This document shows positions 16,780-25,783 of a DNA stretch of 38,115 nucleotides, in pieces. Positions within the stretch are counted from its first letter, which is position 1. Every line of letters begins with the position of its first letter. Below the pieces are notes generated by a model. It made no database searches, had not been told where the DNA came from, and saw nothing but the letters and a program-made list of their open reading frames with translations. The stretch comes from JAKVCB01 sp963578605 (lineage in GTDB: Bacteria; Planctomycetota; Planctomycetia; Pirellulales; Lacipirellulaceae), in assembly GCA_963578605.1 (NCBI GenBank), contig CAUZEA010000052.1, positions 1-38,115 on the forward strand, in the 5' to 3' direction. Made by a program: the position numbers and the translations under genes.

Positions 16780-16944
16780 AGACGGCGAGGCCTTGAGGGC
16801 ATGCACGACGCTACGTGATTCTTGACGCCAGGTGATTTTCGGCCAGCGACCACGTGCGATACGTTTGGCCGTGGCACAGGCGCCCAGCAGTGCCGCAATG
16901 GATGATCCAGGCGGTTGTCCCACTTGTTCATCGCGTGCAGGTCA

Positions 16945-18087
16945 TCAGGTGAGGTGGGCGCCCCGCGTGTTCACGTAGACGGCATACAGGGACTGGCTGC
17001 CGGTCATGAACAGGCGATTGCGCTTGGTTCCACCAAAACAGACATTCGAGCAAATCTCGGGCAACAGGATCTGGCCGATACGATCGCCCTTCTCCGGCTC
17101 GAAAATGTGAACCCCATCGTAACCCTTGCCCACCCAGCCGGCGCTGGACCAGACGTTACCATCGACGTCTGCGCGAATGCCATCGGCAAATCCGGCCTTG
17201 ACCACCTTCTCGCCGTTCTCGTCTTCCATCTCCAGGTCCATCGAGGTAAAGGTCTTGCCGTTGGCCAGGTTTGACTCGTTGGCAACGTCCCAGACCTTGA
17301 TATTTCGCTTGGCCTCTGAGTAGTGACTGGCTCCCGTGTCGGCGACATAGAGTTTTTTGTAGTCTGGCGAAAAACAAAGACCATTGGGCTTGTAGATGTC
17401 GTCTGCCATCTTGTGGAGCTTGCCCGACTTCATGTCGATCCGGTAGATCGCTTCTTTTTGGTAAGGCTGTGGCCAGTTATCTTTCGTCTCGACCAGTCGA
17501 CCCTCGTAGTCCATCACAGCTCCGTAGCCAGGATCGGTAAACCAGATGTCCCCATTGGGGTGGACCACGGCGTCGTTGGGAGCATTGAGCGACTTGCCGT
17601 CATACTTGTCGGCCAGTACCGTCTTGGTGCCGTCGTACTCGTACCGGACGACACGGCGGGTGAGATGTTTGCAGGAGATTTGCCGCCCGTGCCAATCAAA
17701 GGTGTTGCCATTGCTGTTTTCTGCCGGATTGCGGAACACGCTCACGGCACCATTTTCTTCCAGCCACCGCAGTTGCCTGTTGTTGGGGATGTCGCTCCAG
17801 AGCAGGTAACGACCAACGCCATTCCAGGCGGGGCCTTCGGCCCAAATCATTCGCTTGTTGTGATACAGTCGCATGATGGCCGAGGTCCCCAGCTTGTATT
17901 TCTTAAACCGGTCATCGAGCACGACGATATCGAGGTCCGGGTAACGGGTCGGTTGCTGGTTGTCACCGTAATCACGGGCAGTTGCCTTGCGGGCCAGTGC
18001 CGAAACGGCGGTAGCCGCGGCTGCGGTAGCAATAAAATATCGACGGTTCACTGTCGACGGAGCAGACTTTGCGTTTTTGGTTTTCAT
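16945..18087 (-). CDS. Tat-exported SMP-30/gluconolactonase-like protein
   Basis: The 380-residue protein starts MKTKNAKSAPSTVNRRYFIA with the twin arginine at 15-16 and an alanine-rich hydrophobic stretch ending KATA. The body is a six-bladed SMP-30/lactonase propeller with metal-site residues E84 (MIWAEGPAW), N171 (SLNAPNDAVVHPNGDIWFTD) and an aspartate in FADGIRADVDGNVW, plus SNGNTFDWHGR and YKPNGLCFSPDYKKLYVAD. Characterised members hydrolyse sugar lactones such as gluconolactone. The ATG at 18087 is chosen because it starts just before the Tat signal; a longer reading to 18129 adds only an unlikely leader. Export points to a periplasmic lactonase or sugar-binding role. It is convergent with the thioredoxin-like gene. 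Confidence 0.9.
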   Translation of the reverse strand: MKTKNAKSAPSTVNRRYFIATAAAATAVSALARKATARDYGDNQQPTRYPDLDIVVLDDRFKKYKLGTSAIMRLYHNKRMIWAEGPAWNGVGRYLLWSDIPNNRQLRWLEENGAVSVFRNPAENSNGNTFDWHGRQISCKHLTRRVVRYEYDGTKTVLADKYDGKSLNAPNDAVVHPNGDIWFTDPGYGAVMDYEGRLVETKDNWPQPYQKEAIYRIDMKSGKLHKMADDIYKPNGLCFSPDYKKLYVADTGASHYSEAKRNIKVWDVANESNLANGKTFTSMDLEMEDENGEKVVKAGFADGIRADVDGNVWSSAGWVGKGYDGVHIFEPEKGDRIGQILLPEICSNVCFGGTKRNRLFMTGSQSLYAVYVNTRGAHLT

Positions 18088-18647
18088 GATTAGTAGGTCA
18101 GCAGAAGATGAAGGGAAGGAAGTGACCATTCGGAACGACCAGTATGATTGTACAACGGTATTCCACCAAATGGGAGATTCGCAGAATATTGCCCGGCCAG
18201 GTAGCGGCCCAGCGCCTTCGCTCTGGCAAGCTTCCTTGACACCTCAAGCGGACCGGGGTGCGGTGTGGTGCCCCATCCGTGATGATGTATTCCCCGCCAC
18301 CAGGTGTTTTCAAGAGATAGACCACAAGCTACATGTCGTTGCTGGCAGGCAACTCGTTTTTATCGATGCCATCGATCTGGATCTTGGCCGCACCGTTATG
18401 GTTCCACACGGGCCCACACAAACACGGCATAGGAGCTGTTCTTCACCACAGCGAGGTCGGGTCGCCAACTGAACACTTGAGCCGGCATACGTGCAAACAA
18501 CTCTCAAGGCGGCGTCCCCCTCAGCAGCATCCGCTGCTGCGCGACTGGTGGTAGCCCCCTCGCCAATTGAGGTCTTGCAACCAACAGGCACTAGCGCTGA
18601 AGAAGAACCGTGTGACGCGGTGACCATCGATTCAATGTACTTTCCCT
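18088..18647. other. Gap, possibly the remains of one decayed minus-strand gene
   Basis: No intact gene. On the minus strand three successive short readings in different frames look protein-like when joined: DLAVVKNSSYAVFVWARVEP, then NGAAKIQIDGIDKNELPAS, then VVYLLKTPGGGEYIITDG (about 18460 down to 18255). I do not recognise the family. This could be an old gene with several frameshifts or chance. Confidence 0.35.
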
Positions 18648-18968
18648 TTACTCGCTCTTAAACATGCCAAACTCAAAAGCCGACTCCAGTTCCGCAAAAG
18701 GGATATTTCCGTCATCATCGGTGACAAGCACCTCCTTCATAAGCCCTGTCCAGTCTTCCAGAATGGGGACCTCCCGACTGCGTTTCCAATGCGATTCTGA
18801 CGGAGCCACGGCATGCAAAAACATTTGCTCCCCGTACACAAAAATGGCCATACTCACCTCGTTGCCATCCATGCTTTTGGCAACTTCAGGCCAGAGGTCA
18901 TCGTGGTACTGCTTGTACTTGGCATAACAACCTGGACGCAAATTATAGGTCATTCCAATTGAAAACAT
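18648..18968 (-). CDS. L-rhamnose mutarotase-like protein
   Basis: The 106-residue protein matches the RhaM/L-rhamnose mutarotase family in length and order: MFSIGMTYNLRPGCYAKYKQ, YHDDLWPEV with the conserved H22, AIFVYGEQMFLHAVA, HWKRSREVPILEDWTGLM and a C-terminal hydrophobic/aromatic end. The family interconverts alpha and beta anomers of L-rhamnose (or related 6-deoxy sugars) before isomerisation. The ATG at 18968 follows AAGGAG with ideal spacing. No rhamnose isomerase or kinase lies nearby; the aldolase/dehydrogenase fusion at 23699 is the closest possible pathway partner but is on the other strand. The sugar specificity is inferred from the family only. Confidence 0.88.
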   Translation of the reverse strand: MFSIGMTYNLRPGCYAKYKQYHDDLWPEVAKSMDGNEVSMAIFVYGEQMFLHAVAPSESHWKRSREVPILEDWTGLMKEVLVTDDDGNIPFAELESAFEFGMFKSE

Positions 18969-19143
18969 CACTTGCTCCTTTTGATCTGTGAGAAACAAAC
19001 CATGGTGGCTGGCACCTCACTCGGTGTCCCGTACCACCATGAATTCCTTGTGGTTCTTGAAAAAGGGTTGTCGATCCAAACCGATGTGCGACCTTTGATC
19101 GACTGTTCAGTTGCCCGATTGTTCAACAGTCTCGCGGTTCACG

Positions 19144-20019
19144 TCACTTGGCGTCGGCCAGAACCGTTTTGGAATCTTCCTGCAATTGGTACAGAGAAGT
19201 GTATTCGCTTACGTTCGGGAGGTACGGCGGCGGACCGCCGAGACGCGCGAACTGCGCTGGCTTGCCCCGAATGGGCCGATCCACGGCTTCGGCGAGCCGG
19301 GCCATATCGCCGTAGTAGATAGGAAGGGCATCGGTGGCCCGATACTCGAAAATGAGCGTACGGCGCGGTTGGTCCGATCGGTTAGGGTGCGAACTGTGCG
19401 GTGTGATGCAGTGCATCAGGATCACACTTCCAGCCGGCGCCTCCAGTGAAATGGGCTGGCCAAACTTGCCGCCTTCTAAATCTTCTGTGATCATGCCCGC
19501 GAATTTCCCGTCCGGCATCGCGTGGTCGAAAAAGTGCGTGTGATGGCGAGGTAAGACGCGCAGACATCCGTTTTGCTCGGTGGCGTCGTCCAGGTAAATC
19601 AGCAAGGTGACCAGGTCGTCGTTGGTGTGCGGAAAGTACGCCAGATCCTGGTGCCATTCCACGACCGACCCAACACTCGGGGGCTTCATGTTCAACTTAC
19701 TGTGCTGCAGGTTGATATTGGGCCCGATTATAGCTTCGACACAATCCACGATCCGGGCACTCCCGGCCAGACCCTTGAAATCGTCGTGCAGGTCATACGG
19801 GTTGTAAATTCGCCGCACGACCACCTCGCCGCCCGCTGTTTCCGGTTCCACTTCGAGGATCTGGCTGTAGTCGTCACTGCCGAACGCATCCTCGGTGATC
19901 TTGTCGATCCGCTGGTCTATTTTTTCCAGGGCGATCGCATCCAGCAAACCTGGTAAGACCACGTAGCCGTCACGCCGGTACTGCTGAACCTGATTGTCTG
20001 TCAGACCCGTGGTTTTCAT
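19144..20019 (-). CDS. Phytanoyl-CoA dioxygenase (PhyH)-family oxygenase
   Basis: The 291-residue protein begins with the usual PhyH start (LTDNQVQQYRRDGYVVLPGL) and has the Fe(II)/2-oxoglutarate facial triad: H123-Q-D125 (EWHQDLAYFPHTND) and a distal histidine near 208 (MHCITPHSSHPNRSDQPRR), with an arginine for 2-oxoglutarate binding just after. Such enzymes hydroxylate small molecules using O2 and 2-oxoglutarate; the substrates of the many planctomycete copies are unknown. AGGAGAAG before the ATG is a good ribosome binding site. It is 175 bp upstream of the rhamnose mutarotase gene on the same strand, so a shared transcript is possible. Confidence 0.9.
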   Translation of the reverse strand: MKTTGLTDNQVQQYRRDGYVVLPGLLDAIALEKIDQRIDKITEDAFGSDDYSQILEVEPETAGGEVVVRRIYNPYDLHDDFKGLAGSARIVDCVEAIIGPNINLQHSKLNMKPPSVGSVVEWHQDLAYFPHTNDDLVTLLIYLDDATEQNGCLRVLPRHHTHFFDHAMPDGKFAGMITEDLEGGKFGQPISLEAPAGSVILMHCITPHSSHPNRSDQPRRTLIFEYRATDALPIYYGDMARLAEAVDRPIRGKPAQFARLGGPPPYLPNVSEYTSLYQLQEDSKTVLADAK

Positions 20020-20380
20020 ACTTAAACTTCTCCTGGCTGACTTATGTTGATAGGAAGCTCAGTCTCCTTTAACTTACCGCGACCTGTACTGAACCTCAAC
20101 CGCAGGCGCTGCATTGCCTTGTTCGCAAACAAAGGACCCGCAGTGGTGGTGTGGCTGCAATTCCTCTTCCCTGACCGTATGGCTGCCTGATACTTTTTGG
20201 CGATCGCGCTGACTGCCGTCTCGTCGCTGCGGCGTGTCCCCGCCAACCGGTGAGGCCCTGCCTGGACTATTCTTTCCTGGTGCTTGTGGCTCGCGGATTA
20301 GCGCCAAGTCGTGACCTTGCGCTAACCGGCGGCGCCGTTGTCGTGAAATGCGCGTTTTATTCGCTATCCGCATAGTACAT
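20020..20380. other. Intergenic region, nothing recognised
   Basis: No supported gene, repeat array or RNA gene was found in these 361 bases between the aminotransferase stop and the PhyH gene start. Confidence 0.5.
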
Positions 20381-21619
20381 TTATGCCGGCGGTTCACGGC
20401 GGGTCAGCTTCGCCAACGCCGCACCCAGTTGCGCCATCCCCCGCTTGATCGTCTCTAGCGGAACGGCGTAGGCAAAGCGAAGGTGCCCGGGACGCTGAAA
20501 GAGGCTGCCGGGCGTCGCCACGACACGGCCACACTGGAGGAGATAACGTGCGAGGTCGTGGTCGCTTTCGACCAACTGCCCGTCGGAAGTCCGGCGACCC
20601 AGGTAGGCATGCATGTCGGGGAAGAAGTAAAAAGCGCCCTTGGGAGTGTGCCACACGGCATCTGGTGCGGCGCTGGCGAAATGTTCCAGAAGGCAGTCGC
20701 GGCGGCGGCAGAGCTCGCCGCGGATCTGGTGACGCACTTCGAGGTTCGAATCCTCTTGAAGAAAGCGGGCGTAACCCTTCTGGGTTGGCAGGTTGACGCA
20801 GGAAGAGGCATTGCCTTCGATGATTTCGAGAGTTTTCATGACCTCCCGCGGGCCGGCTACGAATCCTAATCGCAGTCCAGTTCCAGAAACCTCTTTGGAC
20901 ATGCCGCCCACAACGAAAACCTGCTCTGGAAGAAACGAGCCCATGCTGGTGTGCTGGATGCCGTCGTAGTAGAGCGTGCGGTAGACTTCATCCGAAAGCA
21001 CAGCGATATCTGGATAATGTGCGATGACTTCGGCCAGTTGTTCAAGTAGCGGGCGCTCGTAAACGGCCCCGGTCGGGTTATTCGGAGAATTGAGGACCAC
21101 GGCCCCAATCGAGTTGTCCTTCTTCAGAAGATCAGCAAGCTTCTTGGGGTCTGGCAGGAACTGCGCATCTGTCTCAAGGAGGATCGGTGGTTTACCGGTC
21201 AGGAGCATCGGAATATTTTCAAACGACTCGTAGCCTGGCGCCAGCATCACAAGGCGGTGCCGCCTGGCAGTGGGATTCAGCAGCGCCAAAGCGGCTTTGA
21301 AGATGGCGTCCTTTGGACCGGGGCAGACGACAATCTGCTCACAAGAATAATTGAGCTGGAATCGCCCGAGATCCTCGACGATGGCGTCGACCAACTCGGG
21401 ATCCCCACCCGCGGGCGAGTAGTGCGTGGCGTCTTCTTTTAAGGCCTTTGCGATCCCCTCCTTGATGTTTGTGGGCAGGGGAATCTCGGGGTTCATTTCG
21501 CCAATACCGAAATCAAAAACCTCCCCGCCCGCTTGCCGCATCGCATCGGCGACAGCCTTGATCTTTAAAGTTGGCGACGGCTTGAGCTTCTGAGCCCACG
21601 GGGAATGGGGAATGGACAT
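20381..21619 (-). CDS. Class I/II (fold-type I) PLP aminotransferase
   Basis: The 412-residue protein has the full aspartate/aminotransferase fold: DFGIGEMNPEIPLP and HYSPAGGDPELVDAI at the N-terminus, N180-P-T-G (NSPNNPTGAVY), SDEVYRTLYYDG (the PLP-N1 aspartate D210), and SKEVSGTGLRLGF with the Schiff-base lysine K242 and a phosphate-binding arginine. GAFYFFPDMHAYLG and RFAYAVPLETIKRGM close the C-terminal domain. It transfers amino groups between an amino acid and 2-oxoglutarate or a similar keto acid; the exact amino acid cannot be assigned. There is no signal peptide, so it is cytoplasmic. GGGAGACCCT precedes the ATG at 21619. Confidence 0.92.
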   Translation of the reverse strand: MSIPHSPWAQKLKPSPTLKIKAVADAMRQAGGEVFDFGIGEMNPEIPLPTNIKEGIAKALKEDATHYSPAGGDPELVDAIVEDLGRFQLNYSCEQIVVCPGPKDAIFKAALALLNPTARRHRLVMLAPGYESFENIPMLLTGKPPILLETDAQFLPDPKKLADLLKKDNSIGAVVLNSPNNPTGAVYERPLLEQLAEVIAHYPDIAVLSDEVYRTLYYDGIQHTSMGSFLPEQVFVVGGMSKEVSGTGLRLGFVAGPREVMKTLEIIEGNASSCVNLPTQKGYARFLQEDSNLEVRHQIRGELCRRRDCLLEHFASAAPDAVWHTPKGAFYFFPDMHAYLGRRTSDGQLVESDHDLARYLLQCGRVVATPGSLFQRPGHLRFAYAVPLETIKRGMAQLGAALAKLTRREPPA

Positions 21620-22401
21620 AGGGTCTCCCTTGATACGGCAAATCGGTGACCGCCTTGAGCGGACAATTTCGTGCGAATTCTCCCCATCCCCGCAAGCGAA
21701 TACCGGGCCCGGTAGAACCGGTCATCTGCATCATCCCAAGTCATCATGTTTGGAAAGCTTGCAAGTCGAACTCTTAATATCTAATCATGTCAGGGATCAT
21801 TGAAAAAGACTGATAACCGGTCCGAATTTTAAACCTCCTCGGCCCGTCCCGCAACGTTTCGACGGGGTTTTTTGAATGTCTTGTGAGGCGAATGTTCTTG
21901 TCTTTGGTGTTAAGATCGACAGGCCAACCGAGTTGACGACCAGGTCGGCCGGGTAGACCGTCGGCAGAGGCTGGATTTCGATCGGCTTCTGCAATCAAAT
22001 AGACCCAAGTCAAGATGTCATCCAATAAAAGGCAGCAAGGTCGCGGTCGAAAACCGCGATTTTCTTCCAATACCATGTGAAGTAAGAGGGAAAAAGTGGC
22101 TAGAACGGCGTTCGCAGGGTTGCCTCGGGGGCGACGCGGGATGAGAATCCCTATCAGTTGTTTTCCCCGTCGGCATGACGTTACCAGCATTCATGCCACT
22201 GTGCTTTATCCATGCCACTGTGCTTTATCAGCTCGGGCCGACTCCTGCACGAGTTTGGCCAAGCATCCATTGCCATGGGTGTGTGTTCACCTCAACAAGG
22301 ACGACATGCCCGTTGACACCTTTTCGGGAAGTCGCGGCGGCACCCTGGGCGTATCCGAATTCCCGCTCCCAGAGTGAGAGGGATTGAAGAAGGAACGAGT
22401 C
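21620..22401. other. Long gap with dispersed element and a tandem duplication
   Basis: No gene was recognised on either strand. It holds a stretch at about 22077-22160 that resembles 34738-34788 and, less closely, 15990-16060, and a 19-bp duplication at 22192-22229. The operon promoter for the sugar genes should lie in its right part, but no clear -35/-10 pair is visible. Confidence 0.5.
22192..22229. repeat. Tandem duplication, 19 bp x 2
   Basis: CATGCCACTGTGCTTTATC occurs twice in line (22192-22210, 22211-22229), 173 bp upstream of the sugar operon. Confidence 0.93.
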
Positions 22402-23688
22402 ATGGGTCAACAAGTCTCCAACGCCCTGGTTGCGTTACGCGAACTCGGCGCGCCGGATGAAATCCGCGCGCTGACCGTTGACCGGTATGGGCCGGCCACG
22501 CCGCCGCGCGTAAATGCTCACATTCATCTGCCGCCGAATTTTTCCGCGTTCGAAAATGTGCAACAGGCAGTGAGCCTCGCGAAAACACAAAACATCGGTG
22601 TGCTCGGAGTCAGCAATTACTATGACTTCGAGGTCTACGGCGACTTCGTCGAACGGGCCCGTGCAAGTGGTATCTTCCCGCTGTTCGGGCTCGAAATCAT
22701 CTGCATGCAGAACGACCTCCGCTCCAGAGGTGTGAAGGTCAATGATCCGGGCAACCCCGGAAAAACGTACATCTGTGGCAAAGGCATCACGTGCTTCGAC
22801 GAGATGACAGCGGAGGCTGCTCGATTGATCGATGTGATTCGACAGAACGATTCGCGACGCATGGTGTCGATGATCGATTCGATGAGAGAGATCTTCGCCG
22901 CGCACGGTCTCGAAACTGACATCGATGCAAAGGCAGTCATCGAAATGATTGTCCGCCGGCACGGCAGCCCGCGGGAAACGGTGTACTTGCAGGAGCGGCA
23001 CATTTCACAGGCTTTTCAGGAATCGCTTTTCGAGAAGGTCGCACCCGAAGGTCGCATCGAATGTTTGAATGCAATCCTCGGCACCGAAACAAAGGCAAAG
23101 GACACCGGCGATTATGTGGCGATGCAGAACGACATTCGCTCGTGCCTGATGAAGGCCGGCAAGCCCGCGTTTGTTGAAGAAGCGTTCGTGAGTTTTTCCG
23201 AAGCGCATCGACTGATTCTCGAACTCGGCGGTATCCCCTGTTATCCGACGCTGGCCGACGGCGTTACGCCGATCTGCGATTATGAAGACAACATCGATGA
23301 ACTAATCGGCAAGATCAAGGCGAACAAGGTCTACGCAGCCGAGTTGATACCGATCCGCAACCAGGTGGCGGTGACGCGCGAGTACGTGACCAGGATGCGC
23401 AATGCAGGTCTCGCCGTGACCGCCGGTACCGAACACAACACGCTCGACCTGATCCAGATGGAACCGTTTTGCAAGGACGGTGACGTGCCCAAAGCCATTC
23501 GCGAGATTTTCTGGGAGGGTGCGTGCGTCGTGGCAGCTCATCAGTTCCTGACGCTCAACGGCGAGGCCGGTTTTGTGGACGGCGACGGGTGCCCGAACGC
23601 TGATTACGCAAGCGATGACCAGCGCATTAAGGCTTTTGCCAAAATCGGCGCAGCGGTGATGCACAAGTACTACGGATCCAACGAATGA
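22402..23688 (+). CDS. PHP-superfamily-like hydrolase, first gene of the sugar operon
   Basis: The 428-residue protein has a PHP-type start, VNAHIHLPPNFSAF (H40, H42), then GVLGVSNYYDFEVYGDFVER, FPLFGLEII (E98), ELGGIPCYPTLAD and AGLAVTAGTEHNTLD. This matches the order of PHP metal motifs (HxH, TDHD-like, GxE, H-P, GxDxH), but the second motif reads SNYYD, the H-P position reads YPTLAD, and the last reads GTEHN, so the metal centre is altered. PHP enzymes are mostly phosphoesterases. The ATG at 22402 follows GAAGGA; a TTG at 22384 overlaps that site and is unlikely. Its stop lies 10 bp before the aldolase-dehydrogenase gene, so the two are co-transcribed, suggesting it acts on a sugar-phosphate intermediate of the pathway. 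Confidence 0.78.
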   Translation: MGQQVSNALVALRELGAPDEIRALTVDRYGPATPPRVNAHIHLPPNFSAFENVQQAVSLAKTQNIGVLGVSNYYDFEVYGDFVERARASGIFPLFGLEIICMQNDLRSRGVKVNDPGNPGKTYICGKGITCFDEMTAEAARLIDVIRQNDSRRMVSMIDSMREIFAAHGLETDIDAKAVIEMIVRRHGSPRETVYLQERHISQAFQESLFEKVAPEGRIECLNAILGTETKAKDTGDYVAMQNDIRSCLMKAGKPAFVEEAFVSFSEAHRLILELGGIPCYPTLADGVTPICDYEDNIDELIGKIKANKVYAAELIPIRNQVAVTREYVTRMRNAGLAVTAGTEHNTLDLIQMEPFCKDGDVPKAIREIFWEGACVVAAHQFLTLNGEAGFVDGDGCPNADYASDDQRIKAFAKIGAAVMHKYYGSNE

Positions 23689-23698
23689 GGAAGCGACA

Positions 23699-25762
23699 GT
23701 GACGACCGCAACAACAACAACAATCGACTGGCCCGCCTTTGCATCAACCGATGACGAACTCGACGTCATCTGCAAACTGTCTCGCTTCTACGGCTCTGAC
23801 CCGTCCATTGTTTTGGCTGGCGGGGGGAATACCTCGTGCAAGATCGGGAACCGCCTGTACGTCAAGGCCAGTGGTACATCGCTGGCTATCATGGAACGCG
23901 ACAGCTTCGTGAAGATGGACCGCGACAAATTCAACGCACTGGCCAACGCAACCCTGGACGAGGACTCTGGCACGCGGGAAGCACAATACAAGGCTGCCAT
24001 TAACGATGCGCGATGTGAACCCCAACGCGGACAGCGCCCATCGGTAGAAGTGCTGCTGCATCACCTCGTGCCCAGTACGTATGTCATACATAGCCACGCA
24101 ACGATTGTGAACACGCTGGCGTGCCATGAGAACGGGAAACAACTCGCCCAAGAAATTTTCGGCGACGACATTGTGTGGCTGCCATACGTGGACCCCGGTT
24201 TCATTCTCGCGCAGACATTGAAGGAGGCGCTTGAAGAATACGCTGCTCGTGCCGGGGGCAGAACTGCCAAAGCGATCTTGATGGCGAACCACGGCTTGAT
24301 CGTGTTCGGCGATGATCCTGACACGATTCGTGCGAATACCGGTGAAGTGCTCGAGAAGATCGCCGCGCGACTCGGCGACAACTGGCAAACAAGTTCGTTC
24401 GGAGGTGTGAAGTGCGTCGATGATGCCGCAGCGGTGGTGCGCGTCATCGGCCCAGCATTACGCGGTTTGCTGGCGGAGGATCCCGACAGGCTCAAATTTG
24501 TCACCATCGACGATTCGGACATTGCCCTTGGCATGGTTGGCACTGAATCGGGCAAGGCCATCGCCTGTGCCGGCCCCATGACTCCAGACCAGATTGTTTA
24601 CTGCAACAGCTATCCGCTTTGGTTTCAGACCAGGGTCGATGAATCCGAAGATGACCTCATTACGCGATTGCGCAAAGCGATCGACCAGCACACGAAAGAG
24701 ACCCGCTATCCGCCCAAAGTCGTGTTGGTAACCAGTGTTGGTTTGTTCGCGGTCGGTGATGATTTCAAGTCAGCCGACACGACCCGCGAGGTTTACCTCG
24801 ACGCGATCAAGATAATGGCCGGCGCAACGCGGCTGGGGGGCATCAACTATCTTTCTGACCGCAATCGTTTGTTCATTGAAAACTGGGAAGTCGAGGCGTA
24901 TCGCAAGAAAGTCGCTGCCGCCAGCGGCAGTGGTTCGGGACGCGCCAAGGGCAAGGTTGCCATCGTGACCGGCGCTGCACAGGGATTTGGTCTCGAAATT
25001 TCCCAGGGACTCGCGCGGGCAGGCGCGCATGTTGCGTTGACCGATTTGAATGAACAGGCCGCGGTAAGTGAGGGAGATCAATTGTCGGCCGAATTGGGCA
25101 AGGGCCGTGCGGTCGGCATGTCAATCGATGTGACCGACAGCGAGTCGATTGGAAACTGTATCGATCAAGTCGTTCGAAAATATGGCGGATTCGACCTGTT
25201 GGTGTCGAACGCGGGTGTGTTGAAGGCCGAATCGGTCAAGACGCAATCGGAACACGATTTTGATTTCGTGACGGATGTGAATTACAAGGGTTACTTCCTG
25301 TGCGTTCAGAGGGCTGCGCCAATCCTGGCGACGCAGCACAAGGCCAACCCGGCGTACATGAGCGACATCATTCAGATCAATTCGAAATCGGGCCTCGTCG
25401 GCTCGAACCGGAATTTTGCGTATGCGGGCAGCAAGTTCGGTGGCATTGGCTTGACACAATCGTTCGCCATGGAACTGATCAAAGACGGTGTGAAAGTCAA
25501 TTCGATTTGCCCGGGCAACTTTTTCGATGGGCCACTTTGGTCCGATCCTGAAACAGGCTTGTTCGTACAATACCTCAACGCAGGCAAAGTCCCCGGCGCA
25601 AAAACAGTCGACGACCTTAAACGCTTTTACGAATCCAAGGTCCCCATGCGACGCGGATGTAAACCCGCCGACGTGATGAAAGCGATTCTGTACCTGATCG
25701 ATCAGCAGTACGAAACCGGCCAGGCTGTGCCGGTGACCGGCGGGCAGGAGATGCTTCGCTGA
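23699..25762 (+). CDS. Bifunctional class II aldolase / short-chain dehydrogenase
   Basis: The 687-residue fusion has an N-terminal class II aldolase domain (about 20-400): GGGNTSCK and VKASGTSLA for phosphate binding, H131-S-H133 and H198 (ILMANHGLIVFGDD) as zinc ligands. The C-terminal SDR domain (about 418-687) has VTGAAQGFG for NAD(P) binding, INSKSG and YAGSK for the catalytic Ser/Tyr/Lys, and an end PMRRGC...TGQAVPVTGGQ very like sorbitol-6-phosphate 2-dehydrogenase (SrlD). The layout and length match the RhaE-RhaW type (YuxG-like) rhamnulose-1-phosphate aldolase/lactaldehyde dehydrogenase. One protein would thus make and oxidise, or reduce and cleave, a keto-sugar phosphate. The GTG start has GAGGAAG before it. 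The third operon gene begins 21 bp downstream. Confidence 0.9.
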   Translation: MTTATTTTIDWPAFASTDDELDVICKLSRFYGSDPSIVLAGGGNTSCKIGNRLYVKASGTSLAIMERDSFVKMDRDKFNALANATLDEDSGTREAQYKAAINDARCEPQRGQRPSVEVLLHHLVPSTYVIHSHATIVNTLACHENGKQLAQEIFGDDIVWLPYVDPGFILAQTLKEALEEYAARAGGRTAKAILMANHGLIVFGDDPDTIRANTGEVLEKIAARLGDNWQTSSFGGVKCVDDAAAVVRVIGPALRGLLAEDPDRLKFVTIDDSDIALGMVGTESGKAIACAGPMTPDQIVYCNSYPLWFQTRVDESEDDLITRLRKAIDQHTKETRYPPKVVLVTSVGLFAVGDDFKSADTTREVYLDAIKIMAGATRLGGINYLSDRNRLFIENWEVEAYRKKVAAASGSGSGRAKGKVAIVTGAAQGFGLEISQGLARAGAHVALTDLNEQAAVSEGDQLSAELGKGRAVGMSIDVTDSESIGNCIDQVVRKYGGFDLLVSNAGVLKAESVKTQSEHDFDFVTDVNYKGYFLCVQRAAPILATQHKANPAYMSDIIQINSKSGLVGSNRNFAYAGSKFGGIGLTQSFAMELIKDGVKVNSICPGNFFDGPLWSDPETGLFVQYLNAGKVPGAKTVDDLKRFYESKVPMRRGCKPADVMKAILYLIDQQYETGQAVPVTGGQEMLR

Positions 25763-25783
25763 CGAAGCAAAAAGGAAATGGTG

